DNA of 64,000 nucleotides from Dermatemys mawii (GCA_007922305.1 ML677366.1:13172910-13236909), one strand, 5' to 3'; positions 46,601 to 59,008 are shown, numbered from the stretch's first letter. The notes: generated by a model from the letters alone, not told the origin. Program-made: numbers and translations.

Positions 46601-48970
46601 CTCATGGGTCTTTATTGGTACTTAGTGATGACATCATTTCCTGTCTCTCAGTCACTCGCACCTCTCCAGTAAGTCTGTCTAATGGGCTGCAGCTAATTGA
46701 GACAGCTCATGTGCTTTTATGTTCAAGGGAGCATGAAACAGCAGCTGTTTCTGGAAAATGTTAACATTTTCCTGTTTGATATACTCAACTGGAATTCATT
46801 TTAAAGAAATGCTGCTTTTCCATCAGACTTCTGGGAGTGGCTCCTTAGAGGTACTTCCTGCCTGCTGCAATTCATGACTAATATAATATAAAAAACTTCA
46901 GGGAGGCAGAATTTTAACCCAGCTACTGCTTTAGGAATAATGGCATTATTATTATATGTGCAATATTATATATGTAGAATTGATAGGCTGCAGTGAATTA
47001 CAAGGAAATAATTCCACTGAAAAGATCTGGTGAAATCATAAACCATGAGAATGCAAAGCCGGCGTCACCAGAAACCCACAGGAGACTGGAACTTATTCCA
47101 CCATAATTTACTGCAGTCTCCAGTTGTTGGTGTTTGAGGTAGTCACTTAACATTAAGTTTGTTTCAACATCCTTAATACATCTGCTAGGGCAGTTGCTAC
47201 AGTATATTAGAATGATTTCAGCTGTTAAATGGATTTTAGACCCTTTTCAGAGTCAAGGGGATGTGGGAGTGGGATCGGGATCATTTGAAGTGGGATCATT
47301 TGAACTACAATTCCCAGAATGCTCCTGGACCCAACACATCTGAAAGTTCTCAAGAAATTCAGACTTGGGAAGAAGGGCTTTTATAAAGTATGACTTCCCT
47401 AATAATGATTCATGCCATCCATATTTGATTATCTCTATGCGATGTCTGCTTTGGTGCTAAGTGCCATTGCATAAGACAGAAAGGACAGTATTGATGTTCC
47501 TGAGATGAGAACCCAAATAAGCTAGACCATAACCCCAAAGGAACCCCTCAGGTTTGTGCATTAAAGCATGCCAACATGCTGCAGAACTTTTTGCTCTTTC
47601 CAGAAAGTTATATTGCATACATCTCCAAAACCAGGAGAAATGTGTTGAGCAGGCTGGGTGTTTGAGATCAGCGGGAACAAGAAGGAGTTTGAGCCTCAAA
47701 GTCTAAGTGACATCAGATATACAACTAGGATGTATGAGGGTGCGACTGTTCATCTGATAAAATCGGGTATCAGGGTCAGTTTCTGCTCCTGTATTCTTCT
47801 GTGCACACACAGACTGCTCAGTCACTCTGATTGTAAACACCACACACATTTTATTTACAGTGTTCCCCTGCCACCTTTACAGCATTGTGCAATTCCTTAT
47901 TTACAACAGCATTTCATCCTCAGACCCCTACGGCCAGGATACGAGAAAGAGGAGATTGCTCTTGGACTGACTCTAGAGTTTGGCTCTCTTGCCCCATCTC
48001 CCCTGGTACTTTCTTCCTGTGCCTTTTCTACATTCTGGGCGAATGGGTTAATTAGCCTTGTAGCTCTTTCCAGCCCAGCCCCAGTCTATTAAATTAGGCA
48101 CAGCTATTATTGTCAGGTTTACCCCCAAATAACTGGAGTTCTGCCCAGCTATCTGTCACAGGGAATATTCAACTTTTTGGTGTTCTTTTTCTCTTCCTTC
48201 CATCCTCTCCAGATTTTGCCGTTGCACTTCTGTCCCTCGCTCTCTTAGTCCAAATTCTGCAACATTGCAACCAAACGAGCTATTTATATAACCACCTCTG
48301 ATCTGTGGGCTCTTGAAGGAAATGAGGAGTTCATTAAGTAGAGGAAAGGAGAAGTCAGAGTGGGATTTTCACTTTGGGAGACCAGGGTTTTGAATTTTGG
48401 ATTGGGTCTCAAGTATAACAAGTTTAGCAGGGTCAGCTCAGTTGCTTGTGACCATTTTATGTACTTTCCTTTGTCAAATAGCTGCTCATCACAGTTGACA
48501 ATAAATGATTGAAAAGAAATTATTGAAAAAATACTTTGATGATGCAGCAGATCCTTGGATTTTGATAGCCACCCCATAATTGCCACCAGTGAAACCAGTA
48601 CCATTTTGTCATAACTGGTTATTCGTAGTAAGTGTGATGGAAACCTCAGAGAAAGTCCCCTGGATATGCACTAGAATCAACTTTCAGGTGATAACGTCTT
48701 GGCTACTAAACATACTTAAAACACAAAATACAATTTTTTCCCATTGCACATGACCAGGCGCTTGCCAAGCACCAGCAGCAGTTGGGATTATATTTGGAGA
48801 GGGAGGGGAATTAACTAGTGCCAGAGGGACCTTTGGATCTAGTGTGATTTCAACGGATGTGTCTCAGTTCATTTTCCACAGCTCTCACATCTGGGTGGAA
48901 CAGCTATTCTGATGTCACCCATAGGAAAGACCCTGGAACTGGGGCCAGATTCACTCAAAAAGGTGCAGGA
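43617..48970. other. Intergenic, mostly unrecognised
   Basis: More than 5 kb without a supported exon or clear transposon. It contains one perfect 24-bp tandem duplication. The frame at 47658-48092 (144 codons) has no recognisable domain. Confidence 0.4.
45481..45528. repeat. Perfect 24-bp tandem duplication
   Basis: Two identical units (45481-45504, 45505-45528) beginning AATCAGGTAAATGGTTTG. Confidence 0.95.
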
Positions 48971-48976
48971 ACCTTA

Positions 48977-49192
48977 GGGAATGTCTACGCTGCAATTAGA
49001 CACCTGCAGCTTGCCCGTGCCAGCTGAGTTGGGCTTGTGGGGCTGTTTAATTGCAGTATAGACACTCGGGCTGCAGCCCAGACTCTGGGACCCTGTTAGG
49101 TGGACGGATCCCAGAGCTCGGGCTGCCCAAACATTAAACAGCCCCTGAGCCTGAGCCAGTTGTGAGTGTTTAATTTCAGTGTAGACATATCC
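48977..49192. mobile_element. Palindromic Harbinger-type MITE
   Basis: 216 bp with ends GGGAATGTCTACGCTGCAAT and ATTTCAGTGTAGACATATCC. It is flanked by perfect TTA duplications (48974-48976, 49193-49195). The interior is a long imperfect palindrome (CAGCTGAGTTGGGCTTG... against ...GAGCCTGAGCCAGTTG). The terminal GGGWATGTCTACAC resembles GGGTATGGTTACAC of the elements at 538 and 24850. Confidence 0.75.
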
Positions 49193-49204
49193 TTAGAGAA
49201 CAGT

Positions 49205-49470
49205 TTCTTCTTGTTGTTATTTATATTACAGCAGCTCCATAGGCCCCATTGAACACTTGGGCCCTGTTTTCATAGGGGCTGTATGAACCCATAGTAAGGG
49301 ACAGCCCCTGCCTGAAGAGCTTACATTCTAATTAAACAAGAGAGAGAAAGAAATATAACAGAAGTGGATGGGGAACAAAGGCACAGAGAGATCCAGTGAC
49401 TTGTCCGAGGTCACGCAGGATATCTGTGAAGAGTGGAAAATGTGGGCTCGGTCTCCGTAGCCTTAGAGTT
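49205..49470 (-). mobile_element. Ancient MIR/L2-type retroposon, near full length
   Basis: Reads in reverse orientation through the ATTTATATTACAGCAGCTCC start, GAAGAGCTTACATTCTAATT, then GGCACAGAGAGATCCAGTG and ACTTGTCCGAGGTCACGCAGG. It shows that the tail segments and the MIR-like segments scattered through this window belong to one type of element. Confidence 0.55.
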
Positions 49471-52400
49471 GTGCACTAACCTTTCTTTCCATCGTCTTGC
49501 TCTGAATTTCAAGATTATAGCAAAACAGAATCAAAGTGAGATTTTTGTGTGGTTTACAGTGCAGTTGTGGGTGCTTTGTACAGCTCATTGTGTGCCCCAA
49601 CAAAACAGAACCCTTCCTTGATGGTGGCTGGGGGAGGGAAAGGTTTCTTTCTTTTTTAATAATCATTATTCGGTCTTCTTGTTTTCTTAGCGACTGAGCT
49701 TTGCCTGCAGATTCTACAAATTCGGACTAGCTGCTTTGTGTCAACAGAGCAATTTGTGAGGCTGGATGCAAAATAAAATGAAACCAACGGTGTATAAATC
49801 TATGTCTCCAACTGCTTCAGTCTAATATAGGCTTCCCTAAGATGAATTCTCTACTGTTCCCCCTTTGGGACCCAGCAGTCTGCATAACAGCTTCCCAGGG
49901 GAGAGAGTATTTGTGAAAAGAATTTTTTTTATAACCGGTTAAGGCATGTCTGTGGCATTAACTAACAGTATGCCACTGGCTAGTGACATAAAGATATAGT
50001 AGCTTGGTAAAAAGCAGCAGGAGATCATTTGATGGTATAGGTTCCCTATAATTCGTTATGGAAGATATTGGGTTGGAGCTTTTTAAAGCACTGCAATGTG
50101 CTTGGTTGTCAGTATTGGCCCAGACAGTGCCAAAAATTAACATCACTAGTCATATTCCTAGGCATATGGAGACTACACAAACAGCACCTATGGCTCCCTA
50201 ACTAGCAAATATTACCGAGCAAAGAGTTACTTTTATGCCTGGTTCCCACTGCAGCCTTCCCTACCTAGGTGCCCAACTAACCTGATCTATCTTCCAGCCC
50301 AGCCTCACTGAAGGAGTCTGATGGGCTTCTCTGATGCTGTGTAAATTCAGAAAGGATTCACAAGACAAGCATTTGATCATCTTCTCTCAAAACCAAACAA
50401 TCTCAGATTTCCTTAGTCTCTGCTTCTCTGTCAGCCCTTGCATTCTATTTACCATTCTGCATTGTATTCTGTCCACCGGTACCTTACTCCAAACATGGTG
50501 ACCAATCCTGGGCATTGTATTCCAAATAAGGTCACGTCAGTGCTTTAGAAGACTTGGACTTGTACAGGACACACCTCTTGACACAAACCATAACTCTCCC
50601 TGAACAGTGGGTCACACATGCAAAGTGCAGTAATTGCACATGTAAATGAGATGTGTGAAAGCACACCCATCATCTCAGATAATCTGGGCTCTCAGGGGAA
50701 GGTCCTGTTTATACAACAAATGCTTTTTTCCCTGTAATTAAATGAGCTGGAGTGATGCCTCCATATTAAATCATGTTTTCTTGAGTTTCAGGAGGCCTCT
50801 GGGACTCCCATACTTTCCCCATTTTTCTCTCCTCACTATCCTTAGTGCCAGTTGAATTCAGACTCTCGCTCCATCCCAGTGGGCTCAAAATGTCTGCCAC
50901 CAGAGCGGTCATGTCCAATTTTACACTAATCAGAGACTGGGTCACTGGAGAACAAACTGAAGTGCATCCACCTCCCCACTCTCCCAAGGCTATATGGCAT
51001 CTGAGGTACTCCGCTCAAAGCCTCGATGCTGCCCCTGGCTGGGAGGCAACCTAATGCCTTGCATCAGGACCAACAAGCCAGTTCTTACTGTAAAGTACAT
51101 TCCAAATTGCCAAGGAGACACAGCTTGTTTTCAGTTCTGCAGATCTGAATGCAAAATAACTCTGTTGGTTTCAGTGGGAATCGCTGTGAGAAGAGAATTT
51201 ATTTCCATATAGGGAAATGGAATGTTTCAATTTCTACATACATTATAAGCGGCTGGTGTTGCCTCTGCTCCTGTTTAAGAACAGTCGATTTTGAGCTACT
51301 TTTAAATAAAATATGGCATGGGATTGAATGGCAAAGCTGTGTAGCCCCTTAGCAGAAAGTGCTGCCCATTTATTTATTTTAAGAGAGAGCAATCCGAGAA
51401 GAACATTCAAGAGAATTCCCAAGAGGCATCCGGGGCTTGGCTGGAGCGTTCAGTTCCTTCTCTGAACCGGCTCTCAGATTCCATGAATCCTGCTGCCTCC
51501 ATATGTCTGTCTCCAGCCCAGCGGACAGGGCTCTGCAGTCTGGTGTTGTGACAGACTAACTTCTTGAGACTCAAAGACTGGAAGTGCTGTTCTAGGCATA
51601 AGGAAACAGTGTTTCAGAGAAGCCAGTTTCCAGGGCCTTCTCCCCACAAACTCTGTGATTATGTCATGTCTCCAGTGAGGTCAGGGTACATTTATCTAAA
51701 GGAGTTTAAATCGTGCTAGGGCTTCTTTCTCTCTCTCTCAGTACATTGCAAGGTCACCACCAGAAGCATACACTGAGGTTGCTTCGCACCAGTGTTCCTT
51801 TCTTTGAGGGCCAGACCCCTCACCCCTCCCACACACCCCATCTCTGGAAAGAAAGGAGCTTTTGTTCCAGGCCTATAGGAAGTAGAGAGCATTAGGAGTG
51901 TAAATAGAAATGGCAAATTTGACTGAAATTTGAATCCTGTGACTCTTCTGAGGGGGCCAAAAGTAAACTACTGACTTCCAGCCGGTCTTGAGAAGCCCCC
52001 TTTTCTCTCTTATTTTTTTAAGTCAACAGTTTGGCAACAATGTGTTAAAAATGTATATTTTCCCTCTAGAAACAATAATCTGTGTTAGTAATGGGCAAAG
52101 CTGAGGTCCAGGTTGGCCACACACTGAGAAGTTTGGTTGATTCTCCGCACTGCACCCACACTGTCTGAGTTGAGCTTCTTGAACCTGCAAAGCTGGGCTG
52201 GAAATTCCACTTCCTGGTGAGATTTCTGGTACTTCCTACTTCTGTTGGGACCAGAAGTACAGATCAAACAAGTGCTCTTTGGGTATTTTGGCTCTTCCTT
52301 CCCAATTCCATCCAGAACTTGGAAAGAGCAGAAGATGTAAGAAGGGCACGGCAGTGCCCCTTGCCACATTGTGTCAGTGCCTCTGCTCTCCCACTGCTGA

Positions 52401-52846
52401 CCTGCAGTAGTAAGGGACTAATCTGGAGTTCCAAACTCGATTTCCTGTTTGGCAAAGCATGCCTGACCTGACCCAACTTTGACCAATCTCATCAGAATTG
52501 AAAATCAACATCCTGAAGAACGATCTGGCTGGAGATCTAGACAGAGATAGCAATGCCCTTTCCTCTGCTGGAGAAATGAGCACGGGCCATGGGATGTGTT
52601 TGAATCCTGCCTGGTCACGGTTTGGGTTAATTCAGCTCCATCCTAATCTCCCGTCACACTGGAAGAGGGAGGTTTCTCAAGCAGGTTATAATGAGAGGTG
52701 ATCAAGGAGAAGGGCAGTGTTCAGATCAGGACTAGGTTTAAATTAGGGATCAGAGACTCGCTTGGAGATACTAAATTCCCACCAACAGTTTTTGCAATAT
52801 TTGGCCAGCTTTGGCCATAGCCAGTAAACGCTAACAACAGGATATG
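49471..52846. other. Intergenic, nothing recognised
   Basis: No supported exon, RNA gene or transposon. Poly-pyrimidine and CT-rich patches occur near 51720-51740. Confidence 0.4.
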
Positions 52847-52900
52847 GACTCATAGACTGTAAGGTCACAAGGAACCATCATGATCATCTAATAGCTGAGA
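52847..52900 (-). mobile_element. CR1-type 3' end fragment
   Basis: CTCATAGACTGTAAGGTCAC and GGAACCATCATGATCATCTA are the reverse complement of the last ~50 bp of the CR1-like 3' end also seen at 32162 and 53640. Confidence 0.5.
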
Positions 52901-53639
52901 AGATGTCAGAAAAGAAAACCCGCAAAAAACAAAGAGCAAATAAATAGCATCCAGCTTCACCTCACAAAACCAAGCTACAAAAAGACCCTGAGGGTGAGCT
53001 GACTTCAAAGAAAGCAGAAATTAGCCCAGTCCATTGACCTCCCCCGTGCATCTGATACCAAACAACTCCAGTGGTTTATATTTCCTCCCATCTCCTTTTT
53101 AGCTCACAGACAGCAATTCCCCTGCACACATTCCCCTCTGTGCACCCTCGTGATCCCTGATATTCCAAACCAGTAAGACAAGTTGAAGAGAGAACTCCAG
53201 ACTAGATGGAGTGAGTCTGTCTTTGGAACGTAGAATAACATGAAAACAGTGATGAGGCTTTTTGTGTCCTGCCATTAAAAATGCGGACTCCCTTTCAAGA
53301 TGGAGGAGGACAGACAAACAAGCCCATGAACAAAGGAGCAAAGCCAAGTGAAGAATGCCTTCATCTGAGGACTGTAAGAGGCTAATGACAGCAAGACAGG
53401 TTGTGCCACAATAAAAGGATGTGAGGGTAGGATATTCCTTAAAATGGAGAATAGTGTGCCTAGCAAAGGAAATTAGTCATGCAGACTACTTCTCCTCTTC
53501 CTTGAAGACTGTATATTATTTTGCTCCATATGTAATGGATACCAAAAGGCAATATAAAGATGTCAGAACCCCTCCCCCCCCCCCTTTTTTTGCATCCAGT
53601 TGATCCAAAACTTTAAGACTTGAGAGGTGAGCTTCAACG

Positions 53640-53745
53640 TCATAGATTTTAATACCAGAATGAAGAACCATGACCATCTATTCTGACCTCCTACGTAACA
53701 CAGATTATAGAATGTCACCCAGTGAGTTCTACAGTGGAAGGAATT
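53640..53745 (-). mobile_element. CR1-type 3' end fragment
   Basis: TCATAGATTTTAATACCAG, CATCTATTCTGACCTCC and GTAACACAGATTATAGAAT align with the same positions in 32162-32580. 5'-truncated after about 100 bp. Confidence 0.6.
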
Positions 53746-53768
53746 GTTCTTCCCAACCAGGTTAATAA

Positions 53769-53886
53769 CGTATCAGAGGGGTAGCCGTGTTAGTCTGCAT
53801 CTGACGAAGTGGGTATTCACCCATGAAAGCTTATGCTCCAATATGTCTGTTACTCCATAAGGTGCCACAGGACTCTTTGTCGCTTT
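53769..53886 (-). mobile_element. Penelope-like retroelement fragment, 5'-inverted, copy C
   Basis: 118 bp. Read on the minus strand it ends with GACTAACACGGCTACCCCTC, the element's 3' end. Joined to it, in reverse orientation, is the upstream part containing a hammerhead-like motif. The junction (GTCTG/CATCTG) shows microhomology, as in twin-primed 5' inversions. Flanking AGGTTAATAA (53759-53768) and AGGTAAGTAA (53887-53896) agree at 8 of 10. Confidence 0.55.
53797..53836 (+). ncRNA. Hammerhead-ribozyme-like motif, copy C
   Basis: GCAT, CTGACGA, A, helix GTGGGT-ATTC-ACCCAT, GAAA, GCTT, ATGC. The core CUGANGA...GAAA is intact here. Helix I (GCAT/ATGC) and helix II (6 bp with one G-U) can form. 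Helix III would be the self-complementary AGCU, suited to a dimer. The extra A between core and helix II is the one deviation. Confidence 0.45.
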
Positions 53887-53943
53887 AGGTAAGTAAAGAT
53901 TATCAATCCCACAATTATGTGAACTAGAGCATGTCTTCTAGAG

Positions 53944-54139
53944 CAGGCCTGCACAACTCCAAAAGCAGCGAGAGCCATATTACTGCAAAAAAACCAGCTG
54001 CGGGCCAAAAAGCCCTGCCCTCACCCGCTTCTCCCCACCCCACCGCTGGCTTGCCCCACCCCTACTCACTTCCCGCAGGCCACACAATGAGCTAGTGCGG
54101 GCCGCATGTGGCCCCCAGGCTGCATGTTCTGCAGGCCTG
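53944..54139. mobile_element. hAT-type short element
   Basis: 196 bp with ends CAGGCCTGCACAACTCC and GCATGTTCTGCAGGCCTG, inverted over about 12 bp. Flanking 8-mers TTCTAGAG (53936-53943) and CTCTAGAG (54140-54147) agree at 7 of 8. Confidence 0.8.
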
Positions 54140-54147
54140 CTCTAGAG

Positions 54148-57064
54148 CTAGGACCAGATTTTCAAAAGACCTCAGTACCCAACATGAGACTTGCAACCAC
54201 ATTTTCAAGAGCTCAGCTTCCACTGTGCTAAGCTCTTCTGAAAATATGGCTACGTATTTTGGTGCTAAACCTGGAGCTGAATTCTTTTGAAGAACTAGCC
54301 CTGGTTATGGGTGCTGAAAATCAGGCCCCTCTTGTTTGCCTACCTTATAAAACCAGGCGGCATATTCCAAAGCCTGCTGGAAATCTGGGGGAAACCTCCA
54401 TTCCACTCCTGTCTCCTTCTGCACTATTTGCATGAGAATTTTCCATTTTTGGAGCCAGGCCTGGAGGAATAAGGCAACTGGTTAGTTTAGATAATAAGGG
54501 CTCTCTGATGCATTGGTTTGACAAGGTACCCAAAGTGCTTGAATTTGCTGAACAAAATATGAGTGTCTGCTCACATTTTCTACTTCTTATTGAAACACAA
54601 ATCCTGCAACTCTGGCAAAATTTTGGCTGGCTATTTTTTTTCCTTCTCAGCAGCCTTGCCTACCTGGTATTTTTAGCAGCTCCAACCAACCTGGCATTTC
54701 ATTCCCAGTGGCCGAGATCCCAAGCCTCTGGTTCTAATTTCCTAACACTAGAGCTGCTGAGACAGTGGATGAAGTGGCAAGGCTACTTCATCCCACCGCC
54801 TGGCTGCCAAACAATAAGGGGATGCATTTCAAACAACGTCATTTTCAAACAACGTCATGTGCTTCCTGAGCTGCATTCAGGAATGGTTGCATCTCTTTCT
54901 TTTTTGGTATAAAATGAGCTCAATTATCTAAAAGAAAAAAAAATCCTTTCCAACCTACCAAGAAATGAGGAAAGACATAAGGAGAAAAGCTCAATTGTTG
55001 TAAAATCAGAGGAGAGAAATGAATTCAGTTGATCTGATTTTTTTCCCATCCAGACTAGTATAAGTGACAAGAATAAGTTAGTGCAAATCGGCTCTCCCTC
55101 AATAAGTCTGTCTCCAACCCAGCCAACCCAATGGGTTTGTGGTTTATTTGGTAAAGATCTGTGTCCCATTTATCACAGGCTGTCGATCTCCCATACAGCC
55201 CTTCCTAACAGGGATTAACTAGGCTAAATGTCAAAGAACTGGCTAATAACAGCCTGTGCTCTCAAAATAGGTGATTATATTAATCTATGTGGCTAAAACC
55301 CCCAATAATAATTTGCATGCACAGTATATATAACTGCCTGTTAAGTATAGTAGTATTGTTGAGACATATTTCTATTTAGCTTGTTTACTCCCAGACCATT
55401 TGGGCTCAGACGTCTCAATGTTCTTGGCCTAAATGTGGTATAAAGCGAAAGACAGGGATCCAAAGAGTGAGGCAGAAGAGAAAAATAATCATGCTGGGCA
55501 GCTTTCATGAAAAGAAAATCTGGGGCCACCTCAATTGAACAGCTCCACATTTCTGTTTTTAAATCTGGGTAATAAAAAAAGAAGGATGACTTCAGATTTC
55601 TATGGGAAATCTGGCTTAAGAGCACATTTAAGACTAAAATGACTCTGGGGGTGTTGTTCCTGGAGACAGATGAGAGATTTGATTGTAGGAATTCCTCCAT
55701 ATTGGAAAAGACCCAGAGTCTGATACACATGGAGTTATCCAGTCCCTTGAAGCATGGAAAATTTGGTTGAGTAATGTTAGTAGGGGGTTCAGCTTCCTTC
55801 TCAGTCTGTCCATGAGTAGATCCCAATTTTGTAGAAGGTTTTTGTTATTCATAAACATTCCCCTAAGAACTTGGCTGAACAATTCGCAGACTATGGATTT
55901 GTTTGCAAACTCTTTGTATTAACTAATTGTTATTTGCAGTTTGTTAATTGCATTGTGTCATTGGTCAGCTGAGTCACATGATATTTTTTTCTGATTCCTG
56001 ATTGGATTACTGGAGAGAAAAATAACAATAGATAGCAAATAAAACCTTTTGGGTAAAAGATTGCTAGGGCTAAATCTAGTGAGAATTTGGGGATTATCTA
56101 TTATCTGATTGTCTATTATCTATTATCTGATTATCTATTATCACCCAAATAGAACCCTACGCCTCAATGGATAGTATCAAATCAAATATGGAATTCAGAT
56201 TCATGAATAAATTCATTAATAATTTTTTTAATTCTTCAATCAGCTCAGCTATTTGGTACCTTGGAAAAAGTGGATTTCCAGTGATCTGTCTTCTGTTTGG
56301 GACTGGGAAAGCTAAAGTCCCTGAAAGTCTAAATTCTCCTTCAGTGCAGAGAAAAACATACATCTGCTGCTAGAACACCTCATTTTTTATCCTGCCTTGT
56401 TTGTATATAGAGCTGTACAGAGAAAAGTAATTTCATTTTATGGATCATTTCAATATCTTGGAATTTGGTTTTCTTCCGATTAAGCAGATTGCTGAGGAGC
56501 TGGGCGGGTGACTTGCTGGGAAATGAGGAAGGTTTCGAAAGCTGCCTGGCAAGCAGGGTTCTGAAGGAACTTCATCAAAACTGAACCTTCTCCATGGAAC
56601 ATTCTGAATTCAGCACACTTGTAAATTCCAGCAACAAACTGTTTTGCTGGAATTTTTCTGGCCAGCTGTAATTCAGATTCATGAAATAATAATAATAAAA
56701 AAGGATTCTGTGGTGATTTGAACCCCAGCCAAAGGTATTATATGTGTTTGATGTATGCACAAGATAATGTTTGTAGTGTAATTTCTGTGAAAGGAAGAAT
56801 GGCTTAGTGATCCAGAGCTCAAGAGAGCTGGATTCTGTTTTCAGTCCTGCTGCAAACTTCACTGTGTGACTTAGGCCAAGACTGTCAAAAATAGGAGCCT
56901 AAAGTTAGGCTTCTAGATCTGCATTTAGTTTAGTAGACAAGTGGCCTGATTTTAATCCAGCAGCTCCCACTGAAATCAGCAGCTTTGGTGACACTGGAAG
57001 CACATGAAAAAGGGGTGAGTGGAAAGTGGGAGCACCAGATATCATTCAAGATCAGGGGAAGTTC
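54148..57064. other. Intergenic with minor repeats
   Basis: Contains a 15/16-bp tandem duplication at 54826-54856 (TTCAAACAACGTC twice) and a TATTATCTGATTGTC-type run at 56092-56143. A MIR-like 5' fragment lies at about 56785-56880 (AATGGCTTAGTGATCCAGAG). The 161-codon minus frame at 55341-55826 has no domain I recognise. Confidence 0.45.
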
Positions 57065-57066
57065 TA

Positions 57067-57185
57067 GGGTGACCAGACAGCAAATGTGAAAAATCAGGAC
57101 AGGGGTGGGGGGTAATAGGAGCCCATATAAGAGAGAGACCCAAAAATCGGGACTGTCCCTATAAAATCGTGACTTCTGGTCACCC
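57067..57185. mobile_element. TA-flanked MITE (GGGTGACC family), best copy
   Basis: 119 bp with ends GGGTGACCAGACAGCAAATG and GTGACTTCTGGTCACCC, flanked by TA on both sides (57065-57066, 57186-57187). No coding capacity; the size and TA target suggest Tc1/mariner-type mobilisation in trans. Confidence 0.8.
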
Positions 57186-57187
57186 TA

Positions 57188-59008
57188 GGAAGTGCATTGT
57201 GGATTGGAAATAAGAACACAACAATGCAGTGTGTGAATGTTTGACAGCCATCCAGAAAGAGGACTGCCGTTGGATTGTACTGCTGTTGCTGCTGAAGAGG
57301 AAAGCATTAAAAAAAAAACTTCTTAAAATTAGAGGACCTCTTAATTATGATTTCATTTTTTTTTTAACAAGAGAAGCCCTGAAGTATTTGAGGATATACT
57401 GAACCCGTCTTTCCCATCTCAGACAGTGGCTCTCTAACCTCTTCCTCACTCTGGGGAACTGGATAATCGCTTTCCACAGACATGTATCATTAATGCTGTG
57501 TGTGTGTTAACATTTTCTTCATCCATGAACCAGGCCATTGTTCCATTCGGTATGTGGGACACAGAGAGATTAAATGCTTTATATAAAGACTGCTGAGAGA
57601 ATAAAAAGATGACAGAAGTGAATTCTCATCCTGAGAGTTCAACTTCAGCCCCAGCGGCCTCCTAAAGAGAATCTTTACCTGGTTTCCATGTGCTCCCACC
57701 AGAGTTGCCAGCGCTCAATTACCTTAGTCTCTAAGAAATAACCCCAATTCCATACATTTTCCTTTAGTTCCTTGAGGTGTAGATGGTTGCAGCTCAGGGA
57801 TACTACAAATCCCAGTATGCAAAGCTCCATCTTGATCTGAATGGCCTGGATGCTCCTGGATTACAGCTCTGTGGTTTACTAATAAAATTCCAGACCAGTA
57901 CAAATGTTTCTTTGGTTTTATCCCAGCCCCATATACTTGGCTTTTAGAGCCAGCACTTCTCATCATGACACACTAGTGCATAGGCACTAATGGCCAGAGT
58001 GTCAGACCCTGCCCCCTCCAGGAGATTAAACAGATTGTCTGTCTCAGTCAACATTACTGCAATGTGAGAGCATGAAAGAGAGAACAAACCTGAATGGCTC
58101 CCATTCTGCTTCTGTTAGCAGCCTCTTCTGAGTCAGTAAAATTCAGATTCCTCAGTGGGAAACCAGCTTGTTAATTAGTTGAGTCAAATGATTGCATGAT
58201 AGCGAGGTAGATCTCACTACAAAGCAATCATGTTGTCTTGCTACATGGCCTCAGAATACAGTTTGAGAAGACATGCTATGGTCAGATCTCATAAGCTGAC
58301 CTGTGCTGGCGCTTGACTGTGAGACCTTTAAGGTCTACCTAGAAGCTGCCAGAAGTGGTACTTAAGCCTGGGTAAGGAATATTCGTTCACCTTGATTGAG
58401 ATACAAAGACATTGTGCTGGGAGGTGCTACGCTCTGGAAAGCTTTCTCCTTCTCAGGAGATGGAAGAGCTAAAATCCTGCCGATTGCCAAGTGAGCAATT
58501 AATTACAGTGCATCTACCTAAAATCCTCCTGCAGTTTCATGTGGAGTAAGGGATTTATACCTGCCACAGCCAGCTGTCTCATAGGACAGTCACACTCAGA
58601 GTTTTAATTTGTGTCTGAGAGCATGAGACAGTGAGGGACAATGTGAGCTACTGTGGCACCTGGAGGACTCCTGTAGTGAAGAGGACTCAGTTAGGCAGCA
58701 CCATAAGCACCTTTCCTCTATTCTGCAGCTACTGCCTTGAGCCTCTTCATTGCTGTTCTCATACTCCTTCAGTGCACTCTATATCTATCTATCTGTCTAT
58801 CTATCCATCCTGCCTGTCCTCTCTTCCCACATGCTGATGAGTAATTTGTTCACTCTGTCCCCACACTGGTTTCTTCCCAGCTCTCCTCCTTGTCAGTTTC
58901 CTTCCGTTTCTCCTCATTCTTCTCCCTGGTGAGTATCTGTCTCATTTTCCTCCTATCCACTAGAGCCAAAGAGCACAGAGCTGGGAAACCAGAGCTGGAG
59001 ACAAACTG
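57188..59008. other. Intergenic, nothing recognised
   Basis: No exon or clear transposon. A short TATC-type microsatellite lies at about 58780-58806. Confidence 0.4.

Noticed and set aside
49495..49666. Possible short exon near 49.5 kb
   Set aside because: Frame has no conserved domain and no flanking splice sites of quality; it borders a MIR/L2-type remnant.
55341..55826. 161-codon minus frame in AT-rich DNA
   Set aside because: No domain or repeat homology I can name; treated as chance, though it is the longest frame in an AT-rich stretch here.
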